From CAVSWN01 sp046728115 (GTDB lineage Bacteria; Acidobacteriota; Vicinamibacteria; Vicinamibacterales; CAVVIG01): DNA of 33,342 nucleotides. The notes under the pieces were generated by a model that saw nothing but the letters and a program-made list of their open reading frames with translations, did no database searches and had not been told where the DNA came from. Location of the stretch: positions 1-33,342 of the forward strand of contig JBKPDW010000088.1 in assembly GCA_046728115.1 (NCBI GenBank), written 5' to 3'. How positions within the stretch are numbered: the stretch's first letter is position 1; each line of letters starts with the position of its first letter. Of the stretch, positions 1 through 7,316 are shown piece by piece. The translations under genes and the position numbers were made by a program.

Positions 1-625
1 CGTTGGACGTGCTGAGCAGCTTGAACGCCTTCAGCCTGCCGGTCGATGGCACGTGCGGCCCGACGCAGAAATCGATGAACGTCTCCTTGTCCTTGATCGT
101 GTAGCAGGAGACGGTCGCCTGTCCCTCCGTCTTCTCGTCGATCAGCTGCACCTTCAGCGGCTCGCCGCGCTGCAAGAAAAACGCCTTGGCTTCCTCGCGA
201 GGCCACATCTGACGCTCGTACGGCAGATCCGCCGCCGCCAACTCCTTCATCTTGCGTTCGATCGTTTCGAGATCTTCGGGGACAAACGGACGCTCCACCA
301 CGAAGTCGTAGAAGAAGCCGTCTTCGGTGGCCGGTCCGATCCCGCATTGCACGCCGGGGAACAGATTCGTCACCGCCGCGGCGAGCAGATGCGCGGTACT
401 GTGGCGGTACAGGGCCAGCGCCTCGGGACTGCGGTCCGTCACGATGCGTACGCTCGCATCCTTCAGGAGCGGATAGGACAGATCCACCGCCGCGCCGTCG
501 ACGATGCCCGCCAGCGCTGCGTTGGCCAGCCCGGGAGAGATCGATGCCGCGACGTCGCGCAGGGTCGCCCCTGCCTCGACGCTACGACTCGAACCATCCG
601 GAAGGGTGATGATGACCTGACTCAT
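1..625 (-). CDS. thrS: Threonyl-tRNA synthetase, N-terminal part (runs off the window)
   Basis: This gene charges tRNA-Thr in the cytoplasm; only the first 208 codons are present. Reading leftward from the ATG at 625, the protein opens MSQVIITLPDGS, a TGS domain over about residues 1-62. The editing (SAD) domain follows, with HSTAHLL near residue 75 and CVGPH near residue 197; these carry the zinc-binding His and Cys residues that hydrolyse Ser-tRNA(Thr). The catalytic class II core lies beyond base 1. The reading is unbroken to the window edge. No strong Shine-Dalgarno sequence precedes the ATG. tRNA-Val lies about 85 bp upstream on the same strand, with a structured repeat between them. The identification is secure from order and motifs; only the C-terminal half is unseen. 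Confidence 0.94.
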   Translation of the reverse strand, partial: MSQVIITLPDGSSRSVEAGATLRDVAASISPGLANAALAGIVDGAAVDLSYPLLKDASVRIVTDRSPEALALYRHSTAHLLAAAVTNLFPGVQCGIGPATEDGFFYDFVVERPFVPEDLETIERKMKELAAADLPYERQMWPREEAKAFFLQRGEPLKVQLIDEKTEGQATVSCYTIKDKETFIDFCVGPHVPSTGRLKAFKLLSTSN

Positions 626-645
626 GCGAGTTGATTCAGATGCCC

Positions 646-710
646 GCCTTCGCGCTGCACGCTTCGGCTTGCCAAGCCGTAGCTCGCTCACAAGTCCGGC
701 GAGCGAAGGC
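646..710. repeat. Nested inverted repeat between tRNA-Val and thrS
   Basis: The outer arms GCCTTCGC (646-653) and GCGAAGGC (703-710) are exact reverse complements. Inside lie two more pairs: CGGCTTG (665-671) with CAAGCCG (673-679), and GCTCGC (682-687) with GCGAGC (699-704). The element starts next to the 3' CCA of tRNA-Val. It could end the tRNA transcript, structure the thrS leader, or be one copy of a dispersed palindromic element. No T-run follows either arm, so it is not a classical intrinsic terminator. Confidence 0.7.
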
Positions 711-786
711 TGGTAGGCACGGGTGGACTCGAACCACCGACCTCCTGCGTGTCAAGCAGGCGCTCTAACCTCTGAGCTACGCGCCT
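711..786 (-). tRNA. tRNA-Val (anticodon GAC)
   Basis: On the minus strand the acceptor stem AGGCGCG pairs with CGTGCCT (one G-U), followed by discriminator A and an encoded CCA at 713-711. The D stem is GCTC/GAGC. The anticodon stem is CCTGC/GCAGG with loop TTGACAC, giving anticodon GAC. The T arm is GGTGG-TTCGAGT-CCACC. The length is 76 nt including CCA, with all four arms intact. Confidence 0.97.
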
Positions 787-819
787 ACATCATGAAATAC
801 TGGCGTTAGACGAACCCTC

Positions 820-825
820 AGTATA
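820..825 (-). promoter_or_regulatory. Possible -10 element for tRNA-Val
   Basis: TATACT reads on the minus strand about 34 bases upstream of the mature tRNA 5' end. This sits in a relatively AT-rich patch of otherwise GC-rich DNA. No good -35 is seen at 16-18 bp, so this is a weak call made from position and hexamer only. Confidence 0.35.
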
Positions 826-944
826 CACGACGCCCGACGGAAGCCGGTAGTCGGGTGCTCGAGGATCGGATTGATTCGATTGAGGATATCGCTACGGAAC
901 CGTGGCGCTCAGCGCCCTACCAGCCGAGAACCGCAGCTACCTTC

Positions 945-2126
945 TCAGGCGGCTTTCTTCTCTGCGAGATGCTCGATCGCTTTGTTCAGAACGGGATCGT
1001 TGTCCGGCGGCGGCTGTCCAAACTCGACATCGGGTTCGTCGACGGGAACCGTGGGCTCGAGCCCCTTCTCGTGCAGCGGCGCACCCGCCGGCGTGAGATA
1101 GCGCATCGTCGACAGCCACAGACCGCTGCTGTCTGGCAGCTTCACGAGCTTCTGCGTCGCGGCGCGTCCGATCGTGTGCTCGCCGATCAGATCCGCACGG
1201 TGATTCCCGACGAGCGCCGACGCAAAAAGCTCCGCCGCTGAAGACGTCCCGGTGTCCACCAGGAGCGCGGTGGGCAGCGTGATCGAGCCGTCGCCGGCCG
1301 CTGCGGCGATCGTCTCGCGCGGGGCGCCTTTGCCTTCTCGCATCGCCAGCGTGCCGCTCGAGACGAACAGGCGCGCAATCGCCAGCCCATCCTCGACTGT
1401 GCCGGTCGATGTGCGACGGAGGTCGACGATCAGCTTCGTTGCGCCGTTCTTCGTCAGTTCCGCGATCTGTGTCTTCACTTGTCCGGCCGTTGCGGGTCCG
1501 ACGGCCGCGATCCGCACGTAGCCTACGCCGTTCCCGACCGATCGGCCCGACACGTCGGAGGCCGACTCGGTCTCGCGCGTCAGCTCGACAACGTGCGGCT
1601 CGGCTGCGTTGCCACGGATCACGGTGAGGCTGACTTTCGTGCCGACCGCTCCACGCAAAGCCCGCGTGCCCTCCCATACTGACATTTCATGCGTGGCGGA
1701 GTCGTTGATCATCCGGATATAGTCACCGGTGCGCAGGCCGGCCTTTGCCGCGGCGGAATTGTCCCGCGCCGCAATCACGCGCAGGTAGTACTGTCGCGTC
1801 AATTCGAGACCGACACCCGCCGGCGGCAGCGATGCGCCGCTTTCGACCTGCTTGACCTCATCGGGCGTGAGATAGGCGCTTTCGGGGTCCAATCCGTCCG
1901 CGAGGCCGCGCATGGCGCCGCGCATGACGCGATCGATGTTGACGTCTTCCACGTAGCTGCTGGTGATCAATCCGACCACGTCGTCAAAGATCTTGAGATG
2001 CTGATACGTATCCTCGCGCGCCATTACCTTGCCGAGGAAGCCGCCGACGATCGCGAAGGCGATCACCGGCACGGAAATCGCCATCACCAGGACGCGCGTT
2101 TTGGAGGACATAGGCACCAGATACAC
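945..2126 (-). CDS. S41-family C-terminal processing protease homologue, probably catalytically impaired
   Basis: This is a 393-residue exported, membrane-anchored protein of the CtpA/Prc family. One hydrophobic segment spans about residues 11-31 (start GTG 2126; an in-frame ATG at 2111 is also possible). A PDZ domain follows around 98-175 and the S41 fold to about 350. The nucleophile region GTSSAAEL keeps the expected Ser (S296). The catalytic Lys of the family's GKGxVQ motif is Arg here (GRAATQ, R321), although the partner Gln (Q325) remains. The usual DLRxNPGG oxyanion loop reads DLRRTSTGT. Active members use a Ser-Lys dyad to trim periplasmic proteins and activate or degrade cell-wall enzymes. 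The gene lies 22 bp behind the envC-like gene on the same strand, a common pairing. The family call is firm; loss of activity is inferred. Confidence 0.85.
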   Translation of the reverse strand: MYLVPMSSKTRVLVMAISVPVIAFAIVGGFLGKVMAREDTYQHLKIFDDVVGLITSSYVEDVNIDRVMRGAMRGLADGLDPESAYLTPDEVKQVESGASLPPAGVGLELTRQYYLRVIAARDNSAAAKAGLRTGDYIRMINDSATHEMSVWEGTRALRGAVGTKVSLTVIRGNAAEPHVVELTRETESASDVSGRSVGNGVGYVRIAAVGPATAGQVKTQIAELTKNGATKLIVDLRRTSTGTVEDGLAIARLFVSSGTLAMREGKGAPRETIAAAAGDGSITLPTALLVDTGTSSAAELFASALVGNHRADLIGEHTIGRAATQKLVKLPDSSGLWLSTMRYLTPAGAPLHEKGLEPTVPVDEPDVEFGQPPPDNDPVLNKAIEHLAEKKAA

Positions 2127-2148
2127 CGCTAACGAACTGTGCGGCTCC

Positions 2149-3282
2149 TTATCGTTTCTTCAGCCATTGTAGCGGGTCGACGGGCTGTCCGTCGATGCGC
2201 AACTCGAAATACAGGCCCGACATCCCGGATGGGTTAGGCCCTACCGATCCAAGACGTTGGCCCCGGTCGACCCGATCGCCCTTCTTGACGGCGACCTGCA
2301 GCATATCGCCGTAGAGACTGAATGTCTGGGGCGCGTGTTCGACGATCACGAGATTACCGAAGCCGCTGAACGGTCCGGCGAACGCGACCGTTCCGTCGTG
2401 GACCGACATCACGGCAAGGCCGGTCAGCGTTTCGATTTCGATCCCGTTCGCGCGCGCCTGACCCGTTGGCGAAAACGAGCGGCGGAGCACGCCCGGAGTC
2501 GGCCAGCTGAGCTCGCCGCGAAACGCCGTGAGCGGCAGCGGGGCGACGTCACCTGGTGCGCCTGCCGCCGGCATCTCGCGCAGCGCCAGCTGCAGCCTTT
2601 GCTGCGAGGCCTGCAACTCGCTGGTGAGCTGGGCGTTCAACTCGCGCTTGCGATCGATGTCGTGCACCAGCTCGTCACGCACCTGCGCCGCGCGGATGGC
2701 GGCTTGCTGTGCCTTCATGGCGTCCGCACGCAGCGACGTCAATCGGCGCACCCGATCTTCGAGCGCGAGACGCTCGGCCGAGAGCTCTTCGAGCGTTCGT
2801 GCGTGCGCAGCCACACGCTGCCGATCCATGGCGGCCATTGCGGCGACGGTGCGCACCGCCTGACCGACGCGACGAATGTCGGCCGTAGCGAAGAGGAGCC
2901 GAAGGTATCGCGCGCGACCGAGCTTGTAGACTTCAATCATCCGTGCACGCAGCTCCGGACGCTGCGCCTGTTCAGTTTGTTCAAGTCCAGCGATTCTGCC
3001 GGTGGTGAGCTGGAGATCGGACTGCAGCCTGGATTCCTCGGCGTCGACTCTCTTCACCTCCTCGGCCCGCAGTTGCCGTTCGACCTCCAGCCTGCGGATG
3101 TCGCCCAGGAGGCTTCGTTTGTCGGCTGCAAGTCGTTCGGATTCCCGCTTCAGTGCTTCGAGGCGTTCGGTGGGAGGTCGTGCCGACGACTCCGTGCGCA
3201 CGCGATCGGCCTGGCCGGCGGTCCTGACGATCCACGTCAAGCCGACTGAAACGGCAAAAGCCGCAGCCACAATGCGTTTCAC
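2149..3282 (-). CDS. envC: EnvC-like murein hydrolase activator (coiled coil plus degenerate LytM/M23 domain)
   Basis: The protein has 377 residues. A GTG start at 3282 opens KRIVAAAFAVSVGLTWIV, a signal or anchor segment. Residues about 36-235 form a long charged coiled coil, and a LytM/M23 fold runs from about 256 to 374. The zinc ligands of active M23 peptidases are missing: the HxGxD region reads ANGIEI (278-283), YxHL reads YGDM, and HLHFE reads GLYFE (356-360). E. coli EnvC is also a catalytically dead LytM protein that activates amidases under FtsEX control, so the same role is inferred. The start was chosen because it gives a clean export signal; longer readings run into ruvX on the other strand. 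The S41 homologue follows by 22 bp, probably in one operon. Confidence 0.85.
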   Translation of the reverse strand: MKRIVAAAFAVSVGLTWIVRTAGQADRVRTESSARPPTERLEALKRESERLAADKRSLLGDIRRLEVERQLRAEEVKRVDAEESRLQSDLQLTTGRIAGLEQTEQAQRPELRARMIEVYKLGRARYLRLLFATADIRRVGQAVRTVAAMAAMDRQRVAAHARTLEELSAERLALEDRVRRLTSLRADAMKAQQAAIRAAQVRDELVHDIDRKRELNAQLTSELQASQQRLQLALREMPAAGAPGDVAPLPLTAFRGELSWPTPGVLRRSFSPTGQARANGIEIETLTGLAVMSVHDGTVAFAGPFSGFGNLVIVEHAPQTFSLYGDMLQVAVKKGDRVDRGQRLGSVGPNPSGMSGLYFELRIDGQPVDPLQWLKKR

Positions 3283-3286
3283 GGAT

Positions 3287-3310
3287 TTTCGGAGTCCGAA
3301 ATTATACCAT
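3287..3310. promoter_or_regulatory. Divergent envC/ruvX promoter region with palindrome
   Basis: Only 34 bp separate the two starts. On the minus strand ATGGTATAAT (3310-3301) contains an extended -10, TGnTATAAT, 18 bases before the envC GTG. On the plus strand TACCAT (3305-3310) lies exactly 6 bases before the ruvX GTG at 3317, the geometry of a leaderless transcript. A perfect inverted repeat with 7-bp arms, TTTCGGA-G-TCCGAAA (3287-3301), overlaps the start of the envC transcript and could be an operator. The promoter calls are inferred from motif and position. Confidence 0.5.
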
Positions 3311-3316
3311 TGGGTC

Positions 3317-3745
3317 GTGCGCATCCTCGGCATCGACGTCGGCGATCGGCGCGTCGGTCTGGCAATCAGCGACCCCACGTGTACGCTCGCGCGCCCGCTC
3401 GAGACCCTGACGGTCGTGAGCGTTTCGGACGCCATCGATCGTCTCGTTGCGATCATCGACCGCTTGTGTGGCGAGGAGGGCGGCCTCGACGAGATCGTCG
3501 TCGGTCTGCCGTCCCGGCTGGATGGCACGTCGACGGACGCGACGGCACGCGTGAAGACCTTCATCGAGAAACTGCAGGCACGAACGGGACGGGCCATCGT
3601 CACGACAGACGAGCGGCTGACCAGCCACGAAGCTGAACAGCGCCTGGCGGCCACCGAGCGCGACTGGCGCCGCCGCAAACCACGCCTCGACGCAGCCGCC
3701 GCGGCGATTTTCTTGCAGGATTATCTCGACAGACGACGCACGTGA
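3317..3745 (+). CDS. ruvX: RuvX/YqgF putative Holliday junction resolvase, pre-16S rRNA nuclease
   Basis: This is a 142-residue RNase H-fold protein of normal family length. Its motifs are in order: IDVGDRRVGLAISDP near residues 6-20, GLPSRLDGT, TTDERLTSHEA and DAAAAAIFLQDYLD at the C-terminus. These supply the acidic metal-binding residues. The family acts on nucleic-acid junctions and in 16S rRNA 5' maturation. The start is GTG 3317, which gives the canonical opening RILGIDVG; an in-frame ATG at 3272 would add 15 residues and overlap envC. No Shine-Dalgarno sequence precedes the GTG, but TACCAT sits 6 bases upstream. The stop codon overlaps the mltG start, so the two genes are translationally coupled. 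Confidence 0.92.
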   Translation: MRILGIDVGDRRVGLAISDPTCTLARPLETLTVVSVSDAIDRLVAIIDRLCGEEGGLDEIVVGLPSRLDGTSTDATARVKTFIEKLQARTGRAIVTTDERLTSHEAEQRLAATERDWRRRKPRLDAAAAAIFLQDYLDRRRT

Positions 3746-4800
3746 AGCGACTGGTCTGGCTGGTTGTGCTGATCCTGATCGTGGCGGGCGCGGGTGCAGG
3801 AGTGCTCTATCTGCGTGTCACGCAACCATATCGCGGATTCGTCGCGACGGAACAATTCGTCGAGATCCCGCCGGGCTCGGGCACCAATTCGATTGGACAG
3901 CGGCTGGTGGCTGCGGGCGCCATCCGCGACCTCGTGACTTTTCGCACCGCGCTCTGGATGAGCGGCAAAGCCCGCCATCTTCAGGCCGGCGAGTACCGGT
4001 TCGACAGGCCGATGACGCCGCTCGAAGTGATCGACAAGGTGGCGCGCGGCGACGTTTTCGTCATCACGATCACGTTTCCGGAAGGACTCACGATCGTGGA
4101 GATGGCGAAGATCTTCGAGTCGCACGGCCTGGGATCTGCGGCGTCATTCGTCACAGCGGCCGGCGATGCTCGGCCGATTCACGAACTCGATCCTGCTGCG
4201 GCCGACCTCGAGGGCTACTTGTTCCCCGAAACCTACGCGGTGTCGCGACACGCGAACGCCGAAAGGGTCGTCAAGATCATGGTGGATCGCTTCGAACATG
4301 TCTTTGGTTCGGACTTGCGGGCGGCGGCTGCTGCACGGCATCTGACGCTGCGTCAGGCAGTGACGCTGGCGTCGATCGTGGAAAAGGAGACCGGGGCACC
4401 AGACGAGCGTCCGCTCGTGGCCGCCGTGTATGCCAATCGCTTGCGCACCGGCATGGCGCTGCAATGCGATCCGACCGTCATCTACGCGCTCGAACGTGCG
4501 CGGAAGTACACGGGTAATCTCCGGCGCGAGGATCTGACGATCGATTCGCCGTACAACACGTATCGCTATCCCGGATTGCCGCCTGGTCCAATCGCGTCTC
4601 CCGGCCGCGCGGCGCTCGACGCAGCCGTTCATCCACCCGATTCCGACTTCCTCTACTTCGTCTCGCGCAACGACGGCACCCACGTGTTTGCGAAGACGCT
4701 CGATGAACACAATCGGAACGTGCAGAAGTACCAGGTGCGGTACTTCAAAGACTCGCGGCCGGGAAAGAGTGGAGGGGCGGGACCGCCCATCCCACGCTGA
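3742..4800 (+). CDS. mltG: Endolytic murein transglycosylase MltG (YceG family)
   Basis: The protein has 352 residues and starts at a GTG that overlaps the ruvX stop (GTGA). One membrane anchor spans about residues 4-24. A LysM-like/YceG N-domain follows, and then the lytic domain with the family block LASIVEKET (209-217), which holds the catalytic glutamate. Downstream come CDPTVIYAL (242-250), the YNTYRYPGLPPGPI segment (271-284) and FVSRNDGTHVFAKTL near 306-320. MltG cuts nascent glycan strands at the inner membrane and so sets their length. The pairing with ruvX is common in bacteria. All expected motifs are intact. Confidence 0.95.
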   Translation: MKRLVWLVVLILIVAGAGAGVLYLRVTQPYRGFVATEQFVEIPPGSGTNSIGQRLVAAGAIRDLVTFRTALWMSGKARHLQAGEYRFDRPMTPLEVIDKVARGDVFVITITFPEGLTIVEMAKIFESHGLGSAASFVTAAGDARPIHELDPAAADLEGYLFPETYAVSRHANAERVVKIMVDRFEHVFGSDLRAAAAARHLTLRQAVTLASIVEKETGAPDERPLVAAVYANRLRTGMALQCDPTVIYALERARKYTGNLRREDLTIDSPYNTYRYPGLPPGPIASPGRAALDAAVHPPDSDFLYFVSRNDGTHVFAKTLDEHNRNVQKYQVRYFKDSRPGKSGGAGPPIPR

Positions 4801-4828
4801 CTCCTTCTGGCGTTCCTCACGGTCCTGT

Positions 4829-4834
4829 TACGAT
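4829..4834 (+). promoter_or_regulatory. TANNNT -10 element, leaderless geometry, for the M20 peptidase
   Basis: TACGAT ends 6 bases before the ATG at 4841, placing the expected transcript start on or beside the start codon. No Shine-Dalgarno sequence is present in the 40 bp between mltG and this ATG. Inferred from spacing and the match to the same arrangement at 3317, 23426 and 27088. Confidence 0.5.
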
Positions 4835-4840
4835 TGCCGT

Positions 4841-6361
4841 ATGAGGGCCAACCGAAAGTTCATCGCCGCGGGCGTGTGCGTCGCCATTGCCATTGCCGCG
4901 GCGCCGGGAGACGTCACGACGCGGGTCCGTGCCTGGCGTGCGGATCATGAGATGCAGATCCTGCACAGCCTGTTTGATTTCCTGGCCATTCCGAACGTCG
5001 CCTCGAACAAGGCCGACATCGAACGCAACGCGGTGGCGCTGACGCGCATGTTCGAGCAGGAGCGGTTCGCGCCCGAGACGGTCGCGACCGGTGGCTCACC
5101 TCTGGTCCTTGCTGAGCGCCGCGTCCCGAACGTTCGCCGCACGCTGACGTTCTACTTCCATTACGACGGCCAGCCGGTCGATCCGAGCGAGTGGACGTAC
5201 GAGGCCCCGTTTCGGCCGATCATCGTCGTGGCCCACGAGCCGGCGGGACGCACGATCACGCTCGACAGCTGGAAGGACCGAATCGATCCGGAGTGGCGGA
5301 TCTACGGCCGCTCATCCTCGGACGACAAATCCCCGATCGTCGCGTTTCTCTCGGCGATCGAGGCGCTCGATGAGTCGGATATCGCCCTGACATCGAACGT
5401 TCGTGTCCTCGTCGAGGGTGAGGAAGAGGCCGGTTCACCGCATCTGGAAGCCGCCATCCGCGACCACGCTGATCGCATTCGCGCCGACGCGCTGCTCCTC
5501 GTCGATGGTCCCCGTCATCCGAGCGATCGCCCGACACTGACGTTTGGCGCCCGCGGCATCATGAACGCCATCGTTACCGTCTACGGGCCGGCTCACGACC
5601 TCCACAGCGGGAACTACGGCAACTGGGCGCCAAATCCGGCGCTTGCCCTCGCTCGGCTGCTGGCGTCGATGAAAGACGATGCGGGGCGCGTCACGATCGA
5701 CGGGTTCTATGCTGATGTCGTGCCGCTGACCGCGGAGGAGCGCAAGGCGATCGACGACATTCCGGATGTCGGTCCGATGCTGATGAAGACGTTCGGCTTC
5801 TCGCGTCCGGAAACGCCCGATCGGTTGGAGCTCAGACACAATCTCCCGACGCTCAACATCAACGCCATGGAGGCCGGCGGCGGCGTCGGCGGCCAGGGCC
5901 GCACGATCATTCCGGCATCAGCGCAAGCGCGGCTCGACCTCCGGTTCGTGAAGGGTGTGGATCCAACAGGGCAGCTCGAACGTGTCATCGCGCACATCAG
6001 GAAGCAGGGCTATTTCATCGTCGACAAGGAACCGGATGCGGAGACCCGTGCCGCTCATCCGCTGATCGCCAGCGTCGCACGCGTCGGTGGATATCCAGCC
6101 GGGCGTACGCCCCTCGATATCCCGATCGCGCGCGCGATCAGCAAAGCCGTCGCTGATGCTTCCGGCGGTTCAGTCGTGCGCCTTCCGACACTCGGCGGCA
6201 GCGCGCCCTTCTACCTGTTCAGCGACGTGCTGAAGGTTCCAACCATCGGTTTGTCGATCGTCAACTTCGATAATAACCAGCACAGTGCGAACGAGAATGT
6301 GCGGATCCAGAATCTGTGGGATGGCATCGAAACGATGGCCGCCATTCTCACGATGCAGTAG
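4841..6361 (+). CDS. Exported M20-family metallopeptidase (carboxypeptidase/dipeptidase type)
   Basis: The protein has 506 residues with an N-terminal signal (about 1-22) and no lipobox. The di-zinc site of the M20 family is complete: H107 and D109 in FHYDG, bridging D161 in GRSSSDDK, catalytic and metal-binding E195/E196 in EGEEEAGS, D222 in VDG, and H481 in NNQHSANEN. The inserted dimerisation domain spans about 235-400. This family removes amino acids from peptides; the periplasmic location suggests peptide scavenging. ArgE- or DapE-type deacylation is less likely because of the length and the signal. It stands as its own transcription unit after mltG. The start was chosen because it opens a signal peptide; the longer frame reads through mltG. 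Confidence 0.9.
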   Translation: MRANRKFIAAGVCVAIAIAAAPGDVTTRVRAWRADHEMQILHSLFDFLAIPNVASNKADIERNAVALTRMFEQERFAPETVATGGSPLVLAERRVPNVRRTLTFYFHYDGQPVDPSEWTYEAPFRPIIVVAHEPAGRTITLDSWKDRIDPEWRIYGRSSSDDKSPIVAFLSAIEALDESDIALTSNVRVLVEGEEEAGSPHLEAAIRDHADRIRADALLLVDGPRHPSDRPTLTFGARGIMNAIVTVYGPAHDLHSGNYGNWAPNPALALARLLASMKDDAGRVTIDGFYADVVPLTAEERKAIDDIPDVGPMLMKTFGFSRPETPDRLELRHNLPTLNINAMEAGGGVGGQGRTIIPASAQARLDLRFVKGVDPTGQLERVIAHIRKQGYFIVDKEPDAETRAAHPLIASVARVGGYPAGRTPLDIPIARAISKAVADASGGSVVRLPTLGGSAPFYLFSDVLKVPTIGLSIVNFDNNQHSANENVRIQNLWDGIETMAAILTMQ

Positions 6362-6364
6362 GAA

Positions 6365-7243
6365 CTATCGTTCGCCCCACTTGAGTTTCTCGCGCAGCAC
6401 GGCGAAGTAGCTGCGGGTCGACGGTCTGATCAGCCGCAGCGTGCGGTCCGCCCGACACACGCGGATTTCGTGTCCAGCTTCCACCTGAAAGCCGGCCTGG
6501 CCGTCGAACGTGACGTACACCTCGTCGCGATCCTGAATGCGCGGCTGGACGCGTACCACCGAGGTCGCCGGAATTACGATCGGACGGTTGGTCAGCGTGT
6601 GCGGCGCGATCGGTGTCAACAAGAGTGCGTCCAGCGTCGGCTGTACGATCGGTCCTCCCGCTGCCAGGTTGTAGGCCGTCGACCCGGTCGGCGTTGCGAC
6701 GATCAACCCGTCCGCTTTGACATCCGTCACGAATTCATCGCCGACCCAGACCGACAAGTCGATCATCCGCGACCGCGCACCCTTCGTCACGACGACGTCG
6801 TTCATCACGATGTGACTCGACATCGACAGCCCGGCCTTCAGGGTGGTCGAGCGCAGCATCATGCGGTCCTCGACATGGGCGTTGCCGCTGAGCGCCGTCT
6901 CGAGCGATGGATACAGCTCCGGCAACGTGACCTCCGTCAGAAAACCGAGGCTGCCGAAATTCACCCCGAGCATCGGGATTCCCGAGCCGGCTGCGCCAAT
7001 CGCATCCGCGATGGACAAGAGCGTGCCATCGCCGCCGAGGACGACCATCATGTCGACGGCTGTAACGAGGGCGGCCTTGTCGACGATGCGGCGGCTCGAC
7101 GAGGACGGCATCAGTGCGGCCGTCGCGGTTTCGAAGATCGGCTCTATCCGCCGTTCACCGAGCCACGCTTCGATTTGCAGGAGATGCGGTGTCGCCGCGC
7201 GGAGGTGCGACTTGGCCACGATACCAACACGACTGATTTGCAC
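6365..7243 (-). CDS. nadK: NAD kinase
   Basis: The protein has 292 residues and phosphorylates NAD to NADP in the cytoplasm. The family motifs are all visible: GGDGTLL (70-76), NFGSLGFL (95-102), NDVVV (148-152) and TPTGSTAYNLAAGGP (184-198). The C-terminal beta-sandwich carries FDGQ. The GTG start at 7243 gives the usual short lead VQISRVGIVAK and has a GGGGGA ribosome-binding site a few bases upstream. The reading frame stays open further upstream, but only through the tandem heptamer array and panE. In this lineage nadK normally follows tlyA; here panE lies between them. It ends 4 bp from the convergent M20 gene. Confidence 0.95.
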   Translation of the reverse strand: MQISRVGIVAKSHLRAATPHLLQIEAWLGERRIEPIFETATAALMPSSSSRRIVDKAALVTAVDMMVVLGGDGTLLSIADAIGAAGSGIPMLGVNFGSLGFLTEVTLPELYPSLETALSGNAHVEDRMMLRSTTLKAGLSMSSHIVMNDVVVTKGARSRMIDLSVWVGDEFVTDVKADGLIVATPTGSTAYNLAAGGPIVQPTLDALLLTPIAPHTLTNRPIVIPATSVVRVQPRIQDRDEVYVTFDGQAGFQVEAGHEIRVCRADRTLRLIRPSTRSYFAVLREKLKWGER

Positions 7244-7253
7244 GCGTCTATCC

Positions 7254-7316
7254 CCCAAATCCCAAATCCCAAATCCCGAACCTCGAACCCCGAACCTCGA
7301 ACCCCGAACCCCTATC
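7254..7316. repeat. Phased heptamer array between panE and nadK
   Basis: Eight heptamers follow without a slip: CCCAAAT three times (7254-7274), then CCCGAAC and CTCGAAC alternating to 7309, with a decayed ninth unit to 7316. The ninth unit contains the panE stop codon. The first unit lies about 11 bp upstream of the nadK start. Confidence 0.9.

Noticed and set aside
53..634. Plus-strand open frame of 193 codons at the left edge
   Set aside because: It lies antisense to thrS, whose minus-strand reading gives clear TGS and SAD motifs; the plus-strand protein is Arg/His-rich with no family look.
902..917. GGCGC-TCA-GCGCC hairpin downstream of the S41 gene as a terminator
   Set aside because: The stem is only 5 bp and no T-run follows on the minus strand.
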